From the NCBI GenBank assembly GCA_046348835.1, contig JAXMDM010000005.1:62001-126000 (forward strand): a stretch of 64,000 nt of DNA, written 5' to 3'. The translations under genes and the position numbers were made by a program. The notes under the pieces were generated by a model. That model had not been told where the DNA came from and did no database searches. It was given only the letters and a program-made list of their open reading frames with translations. This stretch comes from Defluviicoccus sp046348835. Lineage in GTDB: Bacteria > Pseudomonadota > Alphaproteobacteria > Rhodospirillales > Defluviicoccaceae. Shown here one piece after another: positions 36,454-45,568 of this stretch (its first letter is position 1; the number at the start of each line of letters is the position of its first letter).

Positions 36454-37739
36454 CTCGCACCTCCTACGAGCTGGCGGGCGGAAGCGGGTTGAATCGACCG
36501 CCGGCGGGGCGCGCGGGCCGACTTTGCCTGGAGGCCGGGGGTTATGAGGAGCGGCGGATCACTCACCTCCACCAGGCGCGCCCGGTCGAACCCGTTGAAA
36601 GCGGTGCGCAGGCTGGCGCCGTAGGCACCCAGCTGTCCGATTTCGATCCAGTCTCCCTCGGCCGTGTCGGCGGGAAGATGAAACGGGCCGTCCATACGAT
36701 CGGCGGCGTCGCAGGTCGGCCCAAACAGACGGAAGGCGACGGGCTCCGCGGCCGGATCCGGTCCATCCGGGCGGATCAGCCGGACCGGGAAACGGAAGCC
36801 GGGGGGACCCGCGTCGGAAAGGCTGCCGTAGACCCCGTCGTTGATGTACAGATCGCGGCCGCGGCGAAGCTGCACCTGAACGACGACCGAGGTGCCGCCG
36901 GCGACGAGCACGCGCCCGGGCTCCGCCCACAGGCGAACGCCGCTGCCGAGCCCGCTCTCCCGCGCCCCCGCATCAATGGCGGCGAAGTAGGCCGACAGCG
37001 GTGGCGGAACCGTGTCCGCGTAACTCACCGGGAAGCCACCGCCGACGTCGACGATATCCAGTGCTACCCCGGCGGCCGCGGCGATCCGACCGGCCTCGAC
37101 CAGCGCCAAGGTATAGGCTTCGGGCTTCAGACACTGCGAGCCGACGTGGAAGGCGATGCCGAGGTGCCGCGCCTGCGGGCGGGCGGTGCGCAGCAGCGCC
37201 GCCGCCTCGTCCCCGGCGACACCGAATTTGCCGGTCAACGCGTAGCGGGCACCGTCGCCGCCCACCGCCATACGCAGCAGCAGGCCGCCGGCCCGCCCGT
37301 CGGTCTCGTCCAGGATCTTGGCCAGTTCATCGCCCGAGTCGAAGACGAAGTCGGCGACCCCATAGCGGGCGGCGGCTTCCCGGATCGCCGGGCGTGCCTT
37401 GACCGGGTGCATGAAATGGATGTGGGCGCGCGGAAACATCTGCCGCACGAGCATCACTTCGGCGAGCGACGCGCAGTCGAAGTGGCGGATACCGCCGGCC
37501 CACAACGCCCGCAGCACCCGCGGCTCGGGATTGCATTTTACCGCGTAAAGCACGTCCCCGGCGAACCCGGCGGCGAAGAGCCGGGCGGTCGCGGCGATCG
37601 CGCGCGGCCTGAGGCAGTGCAGCGGTTCCGCCGGCCGCTCTGCGGCGACCGTTGTATCGACGGTCGGCAAGGCACCGCGGCTCGCGTCGAAGCGACGGCC
37701 GACGGGCGATACCGCGAGCTTGGGGAATGACCTCGGCAT
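36450..37739 (-). CDS. Second type III PLP-dependent decarboxylase
   Basis: A 429-residue paralogue of the decarboxylase at 33896-35023, but longer and divergent. The PLP lysine is K68 in GDVLYAVKCNPEP; HFDCASLAEVML, FHVGSQCLKPEA, VGGGFPVSYADTVP and LWAEPGRVLVAGG follow. The active-site segment reads FGPTCDAADRMDGP, with CDAAD where the paralogue has CDSAD. The C-terminal 45 residues after NGFDRARLVEV are Arg/Ala-rich and extend past the usual end. First gene of the coupled operon. Whether it acts on ornithine, lysine or a larger polyamine precursor such as carboxyspermidine cannot be told. Confidence 0.86.
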   Translation of the reverse strand: MPRSFPKLAVSPVGRRFDASRGALPTVDTTVAAERPAEPLHCLRPRAIAATARLFAAGFAGDVLYAVKCNPEPRVLRALWAGGIRHFDCASLAEVMLVRQMFPRAHIHFMHPVKARPAIREAAARYGVADFVFDSGDELAKILDETDGRAGGLLLRMAVGGDGARYALTGKFGVAGDEAAALLRTARPQARHLGIAFHVGSQCLKPEAYTLALVEAGRIAAAAGVALDIVDVGGGFPVSYADTVPPPLSAYFAAIDAGARESGLGSGVRLWAEPGRVLVAGGTSVVVQVQLRRGRDLYINDGVYGSLSDAGPPGFRFPVRLIRPDGPDPAAEPVAFRLFGPTCDAADRMDGPFHLPADTAEGDWIEIGQLGAYGASLRTAFNGFDRARLVEVSDPPLLITPGLQAKSARAPRRRSIQPASARQLVGGAR

Positions 37740-38264
37740 TGCAAATCCACCCCTCGAGCAAAAAATCCACCGAACCGACCGTATGCGCTAGAAACCGGGG
37801 TGAGATTTCCCATGGCCTCTGCACATATCGCGGCGAAGCAAAGTGAGGTTCGTTGATGACCGCTCAGCGGAGCCGCTCAACGAAGCGGCCGCACCAGCGG
37901 TCTAGGGTAACGAGCGGGGGATTGGCGACACACCGTGCCGCAGCAAGGCGACCATATCCACTTCCCTTAAGATCACCGGCCCACTGTCGACCGGCTCGAC
38001 CAAAAAGGACGCGTTACGTCGTTGCTTGACCCTGTCCCGGGCCGAGGGCACGTGCGATTAGCGTCTCGTCGCCATATGTACGTGGTTTCCTGCGCGTTGC
38101 AATACTTTTGCGCACCTGCCCGCGAAAAGACCAGGCGGAGAGCCACTTAAAACCCACCCACGGGCGCTGTCCCGGGCTCCGTCCCGCACCTTCCGGGGCC
38201 TTGCCGCGGAATCGCAGAAAGGCGCCAGTCTTGTCATTCGCGCCGGCAGCGCCACAATAGAGGA
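37740..38264. other. Long intergenic region without a recognised gene
   Basis: 525 bases between the leftward polyamine operon and the rightward MFS gene. Short in-frame stretches exist but none has coding character or a ribosome binding site. The base composition (about 37850-38120) is lower in GC than neighbouring genes. It should hold both divergent promoters and a long leader for the decarboxylase operon; I cannot name an RNA structure in it. Confidence 0.5.
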
Positions 38265-39497
38265 ATGGAACCCTCCGCAGACAGCCGCCGCGTCCTTCTG
38301 TTGCTCAATCTCGGCCATGCCCTCGACCACATGGGCATCCTCATTTTTCCCACCGCGGTGCTGGCGATGGGGGATGCGTTCGACCGCTCGTACGGCGAAC
38401 TGCTGACCCTTTCGCTGGGCGGCTTCATCGCCTTCGGGGCGGGGTCGTTGCCGGCGGGTTGGCTGGGCGACCGCTGGAGCCGGCGCAACATGATGGTCGC
38501 CTTCTTCTTTGGCATGGCCCTGGCCGCGACCCTGATCGGCGTGGCGGACAGCGCCGGGATGCTGGCGGCAGGCTTGACCCTCCTCGGTCTGTTCGCCGCC
38601 ATCTATCACCCGGTGGGCATCGCCATGCTGGTCGCCCACGCCGGCAAGCTCGGTCGCGAAATCGGCATCAATGGCGTCTGCGGTAACCTCGGCGTCGCCG
38701 CCGCACCGCTGCTGACCGCGGCCATGGCGGCGACCTTGGGCTGGCGCAGTGCCTTCTTTCTCTTTGCCGCCGTCTCGGCGCTGGGCGGCGTCTTTTTCCT
38801 CGCCTGCGTCAGGGACCAGCGCACCGTTGGCACCACGCGTCGGGGCGGAGATTTCATCGTGCCGCGGCCGGCGTTCCTTCGCGCCGTCGTGGTGATGATC
38901 CTGGTCAGCATTGCCGGCGGTGTCGTCTTCAATGCGACGACGGTGGCAATGCCCAAGGTTTTCGACGAGCGGCTGGCCGGCCTCCACCTGGACGCGTTCG
39001 TCGTCGGAGCGCTGGTGTCCGCGGTGTTTGCCTTCGGCGCCATGGCGCAGCTCATCGTCGGCTGGCTGGTCGACCGCATGCCGCTGAAGCGGGTGTTCGT
39101 CCCGCTGTCGCTCCTGCAGGCACCCTGCCTGCTGCTGGCCGTCGGTGCCGGCGGCTGGAGCATGGTCGCCCTGGCGGCGCTGGCGATGTTCGCCATCTTC
39201 GGGCAGATGACGATCAACGATTCGATCGTCGCCCGCTACACGTCCGATGCCTGGCGCGCCCGGGCCTTCGCCGCCCGCTATCTCATCACCTTCGCCGCCA
39301 GCGCGACGGCGGTGCCGCTGGTGGCCTTCCTGCACGACGGCAGCGGCGATTTCCGGACGACGTTCATGGTGCTGGGGGGGCTGGGCGCCATCGTCTTCCT
39401 CGCCTCGCTGGTATTCCCGGCCGGCCGGCCGGAGCGGAGGGTCGACCTCGGATCGGCGCCCTTGCCGCCGACCCTACGGCCCCAGGCGGCAGAATAG
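38265..39497 (+). CDS. MFS transporter
   Basis: A 410-residue major facilitator protein with about 12 membrane segments. The first segment is LLLNLGHALDHMGILIFPT; loop 2-3 has the MFS motif-A-like GWLGDRWSRRNMMVAFFFGM; the second half repeats it weakly as GWLVDRMPLKRVF. The central VRDQRTVGTTRRGGDF loop is cytoplasmic. Substrate unknown. Its gene is divergent from the homospermidine operon and convergent with the agmatinase-family gene one base from its stop, so a role in polyamine export is possible but only by context. Confidence 0.87.
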   Translation: MEPSADSRRVLLLLNLGHALDHMGILIFPTAVLAMGDAFDRSYGELLTLSLGGFIAFGAGSLPAGWLGDRWSRRNMMVAFFFGMALAATLIGVADSAGMLAAGLTLLGLFAAIYHPVGIAMLVAHAGKLGREIGINGVCGNLGVAAAPLLTAAMAATLGWRSAFFLFAAVSALGGVFFLACVRDQRTVGTTRRGGDFIVPRPAFLRAVVVMILVSIAGGVVFNATTVAMPKVFDERLAGLHLDAFVVGALVSAVFAFGAMAQLIVGWLVDRMPLKRVFVPLSLLQAPCLLLAVGAGGWSMVALAALAMFAIFGQMTINDSIVARYTSDAWRARAFAARYLITFAASATAVPLVAFLHDGSGDFRTTFMVLGGLGAIVFLASLVFPAGRPERRVDLGSAPLPPTLRPQAAE

Positions 39498-39498
39498 C

Positions 39499-40419
39499 TC
39501 AGCCGGCCGCTGCTGCCGCCGGGCCACCCCGCCTCAGAGCGGCCAGCGCCAGGTATTCCCAGACGACGGTGGCGGCGGCGAGCGCGGTGATCTCGGCGAC
39601 GTCGTGCGGCGGCGACACCTCGACCACGTCCATGCCGACGAAGCTGAGCGGCGCCAATTGCCGCAAGATCGCCTGCGCCTGCCAGCTGGCCAGGCCGCCG
39701 ATCTCGGGGGTGCCAGTGCCGGGCGCGAAGGCCGGATCCAGCGCATCGATATCGAACGACAGATAAGCGGGTCCCTGACCGACGATGTCGACGATGCGAC
39801 GGGCGATCTCCCGCGGGCCCGTCTCGTGCACCGTCATCGCCGGAATGATGGTGACGCCCTGGGCCACCGTCCAATCGTGGATGTGCTTCTGCACCGGCGA
39901 GCGAATGCCCACCTGCACCATCCGCGCCGGGTCGACGAGGCCTTCACTGATCGCATGGTAGAAGGGCGAACCGTGGCCATAGACTTGGCCGAAGCTGTCG
40001 GGCCAGGTGTCGACATGGGCGTCGAAGTGGACAAGACCGAGCGGGCCGAGACGGCGCGCCAGCGCCCGCAGCAGGGGCAGGGTGGTGGAATGGTCGCCGC
40101 CGAGGGCGACCAGATGCTCCACCGCCATCGCCTGCCGTTCGATCAGCCGCAGGCTCTCGCGTAGATCCCCAAGAGCAATGCGGAAATCGCCGATGTCGGC
40201 GAGCGGCATCTCCGCCGGGGCCACCCAATGCACCGGGTGATCGCCATCCAGCAACATGCGGCTGGCGTGGCGGATCGCCTGCGGGCCAAAGCGCGCGCCG
40301 GCGCGATTGGAGGTGCCGAGGTCGAGGGGGACGCCGGCGACGCAGATGGCGGCGGCGGTGCCGTCGGTGTGAGGAAGGGCGAAGAAACCGGGCGGGGTGG
40401 CGAAGGTGGGCGTCGACAT
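39499..40419 (-). CDS. speB: Agmatinase (ureohydrolase family)
   Basis: A 306-residue manganese ureohydrolase. The metal motifs are complete: VALGGDHSTTLPL, VHFDAHVDTWPDS and AYLSFDIDALDPAFAPGTGT. Sequence fits agmatinase, which releases urea and putrescine from agmatine, better than arginase, though guanidinobutyrase-type activity is possible. I start at the ATG at 40419; the frame is open further upstream and no ribosome binding site is clear. Agmatinase and ornithine decarboxylase would give two routes to putrescine for homospermidine synthase in this region. Confidence 0.9.
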   Translation of the reverse strand: MSTPTFATPPGFFALPHTDGTAAAICVAGVPLDLGTSNRAGARFGPQAIRHASRMLLDGDHPVHWVAPAEMPLADIGDFRIALGDLRESLRLIERQAMAVEHLVALGGDHSTTLPLLRALARRLGPLGLVHFDAHVDTWPDSFGQVYGHGSPFYHAISEGLVDPARMVQVGIRSPVQKHIHDWTVAQGVTIIPAMTVHETGPREIARRIVDIVGQGPAYLSFDIDALDPAFAPGTGTPEIGGLASWQAQAILRQLAPLSFVGMDVVEVSPPHDVAEITALAAATVVWEYLALAALRRGGPAAAAAG

Positions 40420-40460
40420 GATGAACGTGAGGTGGGGACGGCCGGAGGTGCCGCCACCCT

Positions 40461-41831
40461 TTACGCCAGAAAAAGGCGGACGGCGATACCGACGGCAGCG
40501 GTACCAGCCAGCGTGGCGATCATACCAACCCGGAAGCAAATTACCGCCACCATCGCCAGCACTGTAATCGCGAGGGCCACCGGGTCGAGGCTGGCAGGGT
40601 CGGGCACGTAGAAGCGGAGGGCTCCGATCCAGCGCTCATCGATGCGGGCAAACAGCACGTGAAGGGCGAACCAGAGGGCAAGATTGAAGATGACGCCGAC
40701 GACCGCCGCGGTGATCGCGGCGAGTGCCGCCGAAAGCGCTCGCGCGTGCCTTAGGCGCTCGACATAGGAGGCGCCGAGAAAAATCCAGATGAAGCAGGGC
40801 ACGAACGTCACCCAGGTCGCGAGCAGTCCGCCGATGACCCCTCCCAGCATCGGCTCGAAAGGACCGGGGTGACGGTAGGCACCGAGGAAGGCGACGAACT
40901 GGACGACCATGATCAACGGCCCGGGGGTGGTTTCGGCGAGGCCGAGGCCGGTCAGCATCTCCCCCGGCTGAAGCCAGCCGTAAACGTCGACCGCCTGCTG
41001 TGCGAGGTAGGCGAGAACCGCGTAGGCGCCGCCGAAGGTGACCACCGCAAGCTTCGAAAACAAGAGTCCGATGCCGGTGAACGTGGCACCCCAGCCGAGC
41101 CAGACGGCGAACAGGAGCGTCGGCGTAAACCAAGCGGCAAGGCCACCGGCGAGGATCGCCCATGACTGCGACGGGCGGTGCGCCAGGGGCGACTCGACGG
41201 GGGAGGGCGGCGACACCTGACGGTCGTTGAGGGCGGAGGGTGATGCAGGAACAAAGGCCCCGGCCGCGCCGGCGGCGAGGATGATTAGCGGGAAGGGCGC
41301 GTCCAGAAGGAAGATGGCAAGGAAAGAGAGCAAGGCGATGAGGCGGTGCAACGGCCGGACCAGCGCGCGGCGGCCGATCCTCAGCAGCGCCTCGACGACG
41401 ATGGCGACGACGGCGCATCGGATCCCGTAAAGGATCCCGTCGACGAACGGTACCTGGCGGTAGAGGACGAAGAGGACGCTGAGCAGCATCATCACCGCCG
41501 CGCCGGGCAGGACGAACAGGACTCCGGCGATCAGGCCGCCCTTCAGCCGGTGCAGCATCCAGCCGAGGTAGGTTGCCAGTTGTTGCGCCTCCGGGCCGGG
41601 GAGCAGCATGCAGAAGCTGAGGGCGTGCAGGAAGCGCGCCTCGTCGATCCAGCGTTTTTCGTCGACGACGATCCGGTGCATCAGCGCGATCTGGCCGGCC
41701 GGGCCGCCGAAGCCGATGCAGCCGATCCTGAGCCAGACCCGAAATGCTTCGGCAAGGGAGGGAACCGCCACGGGCGCCGTTGGTGGACCGTCCGTCGGCG
41801 GCGCCTGCCTGGCGCGGCACGAATCACCCAT
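40461..41831 (-). CDS. chrA: Chromate transporter
   Basis: A 456-residue CHR-family protein with two homologous halves of about six membrane segments each. Each half has the glycine-rich CHR entry motif: LRIGCIGFGGPAGQIALMH and FSKLAVVTFGGAYAVLAYL, each followed by GLAETTPGPL-type segments (LSFCMLLPGPEAQQLATYLG; TGLGLAETTPGPLIMVVQFV). The start at 41831 has GGGAGAG eight bases upstream. ChrA exports chromate, giving resistance; here it lies alone downstream of the agmatinase gene region and is transcribed leftward. Confidence 0.92.
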   Translation of the reverse strand: MGDSCRARQAPPTDGPPTAPVAVPSLAEAFRVWLRIGCIGFGGPAGQIALMHRIVVDEKRWIDEARFLHALSFCMLLPGPEAQQLATYLGWMLHRLKGGLIAGVLFVLPGAAVMMLLSVLFVLYRQVPFVDGILYGIRCAVVAIVVEALLRIGRRALVRPLHRLIALLSFLAIFLLDAPFPLIILAAGAAGAFVPASPSALNDRQVSPPSPVESPLAHRPSQSWAILAGGLAAWFTPTLLFAVWLGWGATFTGIGLLFSKLAVVTFGGAYAVLAYLAQQAVDVYGWLQPGEMLTGLGLAETTPGPLIMVVQFVAFLGAYRHPGPFEPMLGGVIGGLLATWVTFVPCFIWIFLGASYVERLRHARALSAALAAITAAVVGVIFNLALWFALHVLFARIDERWIGALRFYVPDPASLDPVALAITVLAMVAVICFRVGMIATLAGTAAVGIAVRLFLA

Positions 41832-41971
41832 GGTTCGGGCTCTCCCGTTCGAAGGAAGGTTCGCCTTCAACCCTTGAGGACGTTGCGGGGGCCCATCCTT
41901 ATTGAATTGGTTGCGCGGAATGAGCATAGGTGCACATGCACCGTTTCGCCATTACCGAAAGGCACATCCAA

Positions 41972-42379
41972 ATGGCTCATGGGATCGAGAAGATCGAGGG
42001 CATCGGCCCGGCACAGGCGGAGAAGTTGAGCACGGCAGGAATCGGGACGATCGAGGACCTGCTCGCCAAGTGTGGGTCGGCCAAGGGGCGCGCGGATGTC
42101 GCCGAAACGACCGGGATCTCTGCGAAACTGCTGCTCCGCTGGGTCAACATGGCCGACCTGATGCGTATTTCCGGCGTCGGCGAAGAGTTTTCGGAACTGC
42201 TGGAGGCGGCCGGCGTTGACACGGTCAAGGAGTTGCAGCACCGCAGAGCCGACAATCTGGCCGCGAAGATGGTCGAAGTGAACGAGGCGAAGAAGCTCTG
42301 TCGGCGGACACCCGCAGCGAAAGAAGTTGAAAAGTGGATTGAACAGGCGAAGACGTTAGAGCCAATTGTGACACATTAG
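41972..42379 (+). CDS. DUF4332 (helix-hairpin-helix) protein
   Basis: A 135-residue protein with two helix-hairpin-helix-like units: MAHGIEKIEGIGPAQAEKL and LMRISGVGEEFSELLEAAGV. This pattern is typical of DUF4332, small proteins thought to bind DNA. The C-terminal basic helix (EAKKLCRRTPAAKEVEKWI) may contact nucleic acid. The start at 41972 is preferred over an ATG 14 codons earlier, since family proteins begin at this point. GC is slightly lower than neighbours. Divergent from chrA with about 140 bases between starts. Confidence 0.82.
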   Translation: MAHGIEKIEGIGPAQAEKLSTAGIGTIEDLLAKCGSAKGRADVAETTGISAKLLLRWVNMADLMRISGVGEEFSELLEAAGVDTVKELQHRRADNLAAKMVEVNEAKKLCRRTPAAKEVEKWIEQAKTLEPIVTH

Positions 42380-42531
42380 AGACAGCGTCAGAGCTTGAAC
42401 GCAGTGAGCCTTCACAAGTAATCTTCGAAATACGGTTCGAGGCCAAATATCTATGTGCCGTTACCGGTCGGCGCACGGGCCGGCGGGTGTGGGTGACGGG
42501 GCGTAGTTGGCGATGATGGAGGAGGAGAGAA

Positions 42532-42963
42532 ATGGGCATCATCGATTTTATTCGCGACGTCGGCGAAAAGCTGGGGATCGGCGGCGGCTCCGGGCCGAGC
42601 GCCGGGGATTTGCAGGCATCGTTGAAGAAGCTGGGGCTACCGAGCGACGGACTCGACATCGGCGTGTCCGGTGACACGGTAAAGGTGTCGGGCAAGGCCC
42701 TCAGCCAGGAACAGAAAGAGAAAATCATTCTGGCCCTGGGCAACGTCGAAGGGGTCGGCAAGGTCGAGGAGTCGATCGAGACGCCGGCCGGAGACGCGGC
42801 GGCGATGTATACGGTGCAGAAGGGCGACACCTTGTCCGCCATTGCCAAGAAGCACTATGGCGATGCCAGCAAGTACAACGCGATTTTCGAGGCGAACAAG
42901 CCGATGCTGACCCATCCGGACAAGATCTATCCGGGGCAGGTGCTCCGCATCCCCAAACTGTAA
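42532..42963 (+). CDS. BON-LysM protein (YgaU-like)
   Basis: A 143-residue protein with an N-terminal amphipathic start (MGIIDFIRDVGEKLGIGGG), a BON-like domain at about residues 25-80 (VSGDTVKVSGKALSQEQKEK, ILALGNVEGVGKVEE) and a C-terminal LysM domain at about 92-142 (YTVQKGDTLSAIAKKHYGDA, QVLRIPKL). This is the YgaU architecture; YgaU in E. coli is a potassium-binding protein (Kbp). GGAGGAGAG precedes the ATG. It lies ahead of a small membrane protein and the XpaC/TelA pair. Confidence 0.92.
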   Translation: MGIIDFIRDVGEKLGIGGGSGPSAGDLQASLKKLGLPSDGLDIGVSGDTVKVSGKALSQEQKEKIILALGNVEGVGKVEESIETPAGDAAAMYTVQKGDTLSAIAKKHYGDASKYNAIFEANKPMLTHPDKIYPGQVLRIPKL

Positions 42964-43151
42964 CCGCTGCGAGGTCTCGGGGGCGGGCGGTGCTGCCAAG
43001 CTTCGCCCGCCGCTCCGTCCCCCAGCCGGCCCGCGTTCGGCACCGTCTTCACCCGGTCGCCACCCGACGGCCGGGCGTTGAAAGCGCGCCAAGATCACCG
43101 CATGTCATCCACGGCGGCATGGGCCGTGCAGAAGGGAGGATGACGAGCGAG

Positions 43152-43289
43152 ATGGGACGGGGATTGATCAAAAGCCTGGGGGTATTGTTGCTGCTGGTGA
43201 CGGTGGGTATCGTCAGCTGTCAGGCGCTGTTCGCCGGAAGCGCGCCGGTCGAGCGGCCCCATCCGCCAGCGGCGGCGGCACGGGTCTGA
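43152..43289 (+). CDS. Small single-pass membrane protein
   Basis: A 45-residue frame: MGRGLIKSLGVLLLLVTVGI forms a membrane or signal segment, followed by VSCQALFAGSAPVERPHP. The serine-cysteine at about residues 21-22 lacks a proper lipobox. The ATG at 43140 sits directly on the GGGAGG ribosome binding site, so the next ATG (43152) is more likely used. It precedes the XpaC-like gene by 15 bases and is probably in the same operon. Function unknown. Confidence 0.45.
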   Translation: MGRGLIKSLGVLLLLVTVGIVSCQALFAGSAPVERPHPPAAAARV

Positions 43290-43304
43290 AGGCGGCGACC
43301 CAAG

Positions 43305-44138
43305 ATGACAAGCCACGTCCGCATCGGCCTCCGGGGTCGCGTTGCCGGACTTTTGCTTCTCGCGCTGCCGCTGCCCATCCTGCTCAAGTCCGTGTTTTCC
43401 TTGTGGTCGGGCAATGTGGCCATGCTCGGTGCCAGCGCGCTTGCCTACGCACTGTTCGCGCTGGGTGCGGTGCTGACCCGCCGCGGCGTGCAGCGCGAGA
43501 TTGCCGAGGCCGCCCGACCGACAACGGCCGCCCACGGGCCACCGCTGAAAACCCTGGCCGCTTTGGTGGTGGGCTTCGCCGCCGGGTTCACCGCGTTCAG
43601 CGTGGTGGGGCATGATCTCCTCGCGTCGATCGCCTATGCCATCGGTGCGACGGTGGGACATCTTCTCCTGTACACGCCCGATATGAAGGAAGGGCGGGTG
43701 CTGCCGGCGTGGACCCGCCGCGCCGCCGGCGAGGCGGACGCCCGGGCGATCCTCGAACTCGCCTATGAGCGTCTGGAGTCTCTGAACACCGCCGCCGGGC
43801 AGATCGCCGACCGGGAATTTCGCCAACGCCTCGGCAACATTTCGCTGGCGGTCGGTCAGATTCTCCACCTGATCGAAACCAATCCCGCCGACCTGCGGCG
43901 GAGCCGCAAGTTCCTCAACGTGTATCTGGATGGCGCACAGCAGGTGGCGACCCAGTATGCCCGGGCGCAAGCGCATGAGCCTTCGGCCGAACGCGAGCAC
44001 AACTTTCGTACCCTGCTCGTTGATGTAGAGAACACCTGTCAGCAGCAATACGAGAAGCTGCTTCAACACGACGCCCTCGACCTCGACGTCCAGATCGAGG
44101 TGCTAAGCACCCGCCTGCGGCGGGAGGGGCTGGCGTAA
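43305..44138 (+). CDS. XpaC-like (5-bromo-4-chloroindolyl phosphate hydrolysis) protein
   Basis: A 277-residue protein with three or four N-terminal membrane segments (LLLLALPLPILLKSVFSLW onward, to about residue 125) and a C-terminal helical domain (AREADARAILELAYERLESL-like region, RQRLGNISLAVGQILHLIET). Both the fold and the following TelA gene fit the XpaC family, which is regularly paired with TelA. The enzymatic name derives from one old assay and should not be taken literally; a membrane-stress role is more likely. GGCGGCG-type weak ribosome binding site at 43305. Confidence 0.8.
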   Translation: MTSHVRIGLRGRVAGLLLLALPLPILLKSVFSLWSGNVAMLGASALAYALFALGAVLTRRGVQREIAEAARPTTAAHGPPLKTLAALVVGFAAGFTAFSVVGHDLLASIAYAIGATVGHLLLYTPDMKEGRVLPAWTRRAAGEADARAILELAYERLESLNTAAGQIADREFRQRLGNISLAVGQILHLIETNPADLRRSRKFLNVYLDGAQQVATQYARAQAHEPSAEREHNFRTLLVDVENTCQQQYEKLLQHDALDLDVQIEVLSTRLRREGLA

Positions 44139-44176
44139 CGGAAGCGGTTGCGGCGCGAGAAGGGGAGACCGTTGAG

Positions 44177-45337
44177 ATGCCGGGGACCGGATCATTCGAT
44201 CAAAAGACGCAAGCCAACATCGGCGGCGCCGAGGCGACGACGGCGGCCTCGGGCGACCTCGATTACCGTCGCGGCGACCCGGCCCTGCGGCGGAGAATCG
44301 ACGACGCCATCGCCGAAATCGATCTTGGCGACGCCAACTCGGTGCTGTTTTTCGGCACCAAGGCACAGCAGGACTTGACCACGGTTTCGGACGAGATGCT
44401 GGAGGGCGTGCGCAATAAGGACGTCGGCCCGGCCGGTTCGGCGCTGAGCGAGATGCTGGCGGCGATCCGCGGCTTCGACATCGGTGAGTTGGACCCCAAC
44501 CGGGCGCGCGGACTCCTCGGCCGTGTCCTCGGCACCGGCAAGCCGGTTGCGAAGATCCTGCAGCGCTATGAGGAGGTCAGGGGTCAGATCGACGCTATCG
44601 GCGACCGGCTGGAGACCCATAAGGGCTCGCTCCTTCGCGATGTCGCTTTGCTGGATCGCCTGTACGCAAAGACGCTCGCTTATTTCCATGGCCTCGCCAC
44701 CTACATCGCCGCCGGCGACGAGCAATTGCGACGCCTCGACGAGGGGACGATCCCGGCCCTGGAGGCCCAGGTCGGGTCTACCGGCAATGTGGTCAAGGCA
44801 CAGGAGCTTCGCGATCTGCGCGCGGTCCGCGATGATCTGGAGCGTCGGGTTCACGACCTTAAGCTGACCCGGCAGGTGGCGATGCAGAGCCTGCCCAGCA
44901 TCCGCCTGGTTCAGGAAAATGATAAGAGCCTGGTGGCCAAGATCACCTCGGTGATGGCCAACACCGTGCCGCTGTGGCGGCAACAGTTGGCCCAGGCGGT
45001 GACCATTCACCGCTCGCGGGAGGCGGGCCGGACCCTGAAGGAGGCGACCGACCTGACCAACTCCCTGTTGCTGGCCAATGCGGAAAATCTGCGTCAGGCC
45101 AACGCCGAGGTGCGGCGCCAGGCGGAGCGCGGCGTCTTCGACATCGAGGCGGTGAAGAAGGCGAACGAGCTGCTGATCGCCACGGTCGAGGACAGCCTGC
45201 GCATCGCCGACGAGGCGAAGCAAAAGCGGGCGGCGGCGGAGAGCGAGCTTGCCGCCTGCGAGACAAAACTCCGGGAGACTCTTGCCGCTGCGAGGTCGCC
45301 AGACCTGCCCCGTCCCCCCAGCGAGTCCGGCAGATGA
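44177..45337 (+). CDS. TelA-family toxic anion resistance protein
   Basis: A 386-residue, mostly helical TelA-family protein. Visible family segments are DVGPAGSALSEMLAAIRGFD, RYEEVRGQIDAIGDRLETHK, LLRDVALLDRLYAKTLAYF and SLPSIRLVQENDKSLVAKI, then WRQQLAQAVTIHRSREAGRT. A coiled-coil end follows. TelA proteins are linked to tellurite and envelope-stress resistance, and occur with XpaC as here, 38 bases downstream of it. AAGGGGAGA lies upstream of the ATG. Confidence 0.92.
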   Translation: MPGTGSFDQKTQANIGGAEATTAASGDLDYRRGDPALRRRIDDAIAEIDLGDANSVLFFGTKAQQDLTTVSDEMLEGVRNKDVGPAGSALSEMLAAIRGFDIGELDPNRARGLLGRVLGTGKPVAKILQRYEEVRGQIDAIGDRLETHKGSLLRDVALLDRLYAKTLAYFHGLATYIAAGDEQLRRLDEGTIPALEAQVGSTGNVVKAQELRDLRAVRDDLERRVHDLKLTRQVAMQSLPSIRLVQENDKSLVAKITSVMANTVPLWRQQLAQAVTIHRSREAGRTLKEATDLTNSLLLANAENLRQANAEVRRQAERGVFDIEAVKKANELLIATVEDSLRIADEAKQKRAAAESELAACETKLRETLAAARSPDLPRPPSESGR

Positions 45338-45568
45338 TCCGGCAGATGATTCAGGGAGCGGGCGCTGATAACCTCCAAATGGGGGTTGGAAAAGCCCGCG
45401 AATACTCTACTGTTGAGCGAGCGCCCCCCAACAAATAATCAACCTGCCCGTTGGATTCGCTGACACAATAATGCCGTATCCGGGTACATGCTGACGAGGA
45501 TGGATTGATGAAACGGCGTTATCGGTCATCCCCGAGCGGGAAGCCCGATACGACGGAGTGCACGGGCA

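Noticed and set aside
37740..38264. Possible tRNA or polyamine riboswitch
   Set aside because: No cloverleaf or TpsiC-like arm, and no structure I can match to a known leader motif by eye; left as unexplained intergenic DNA.
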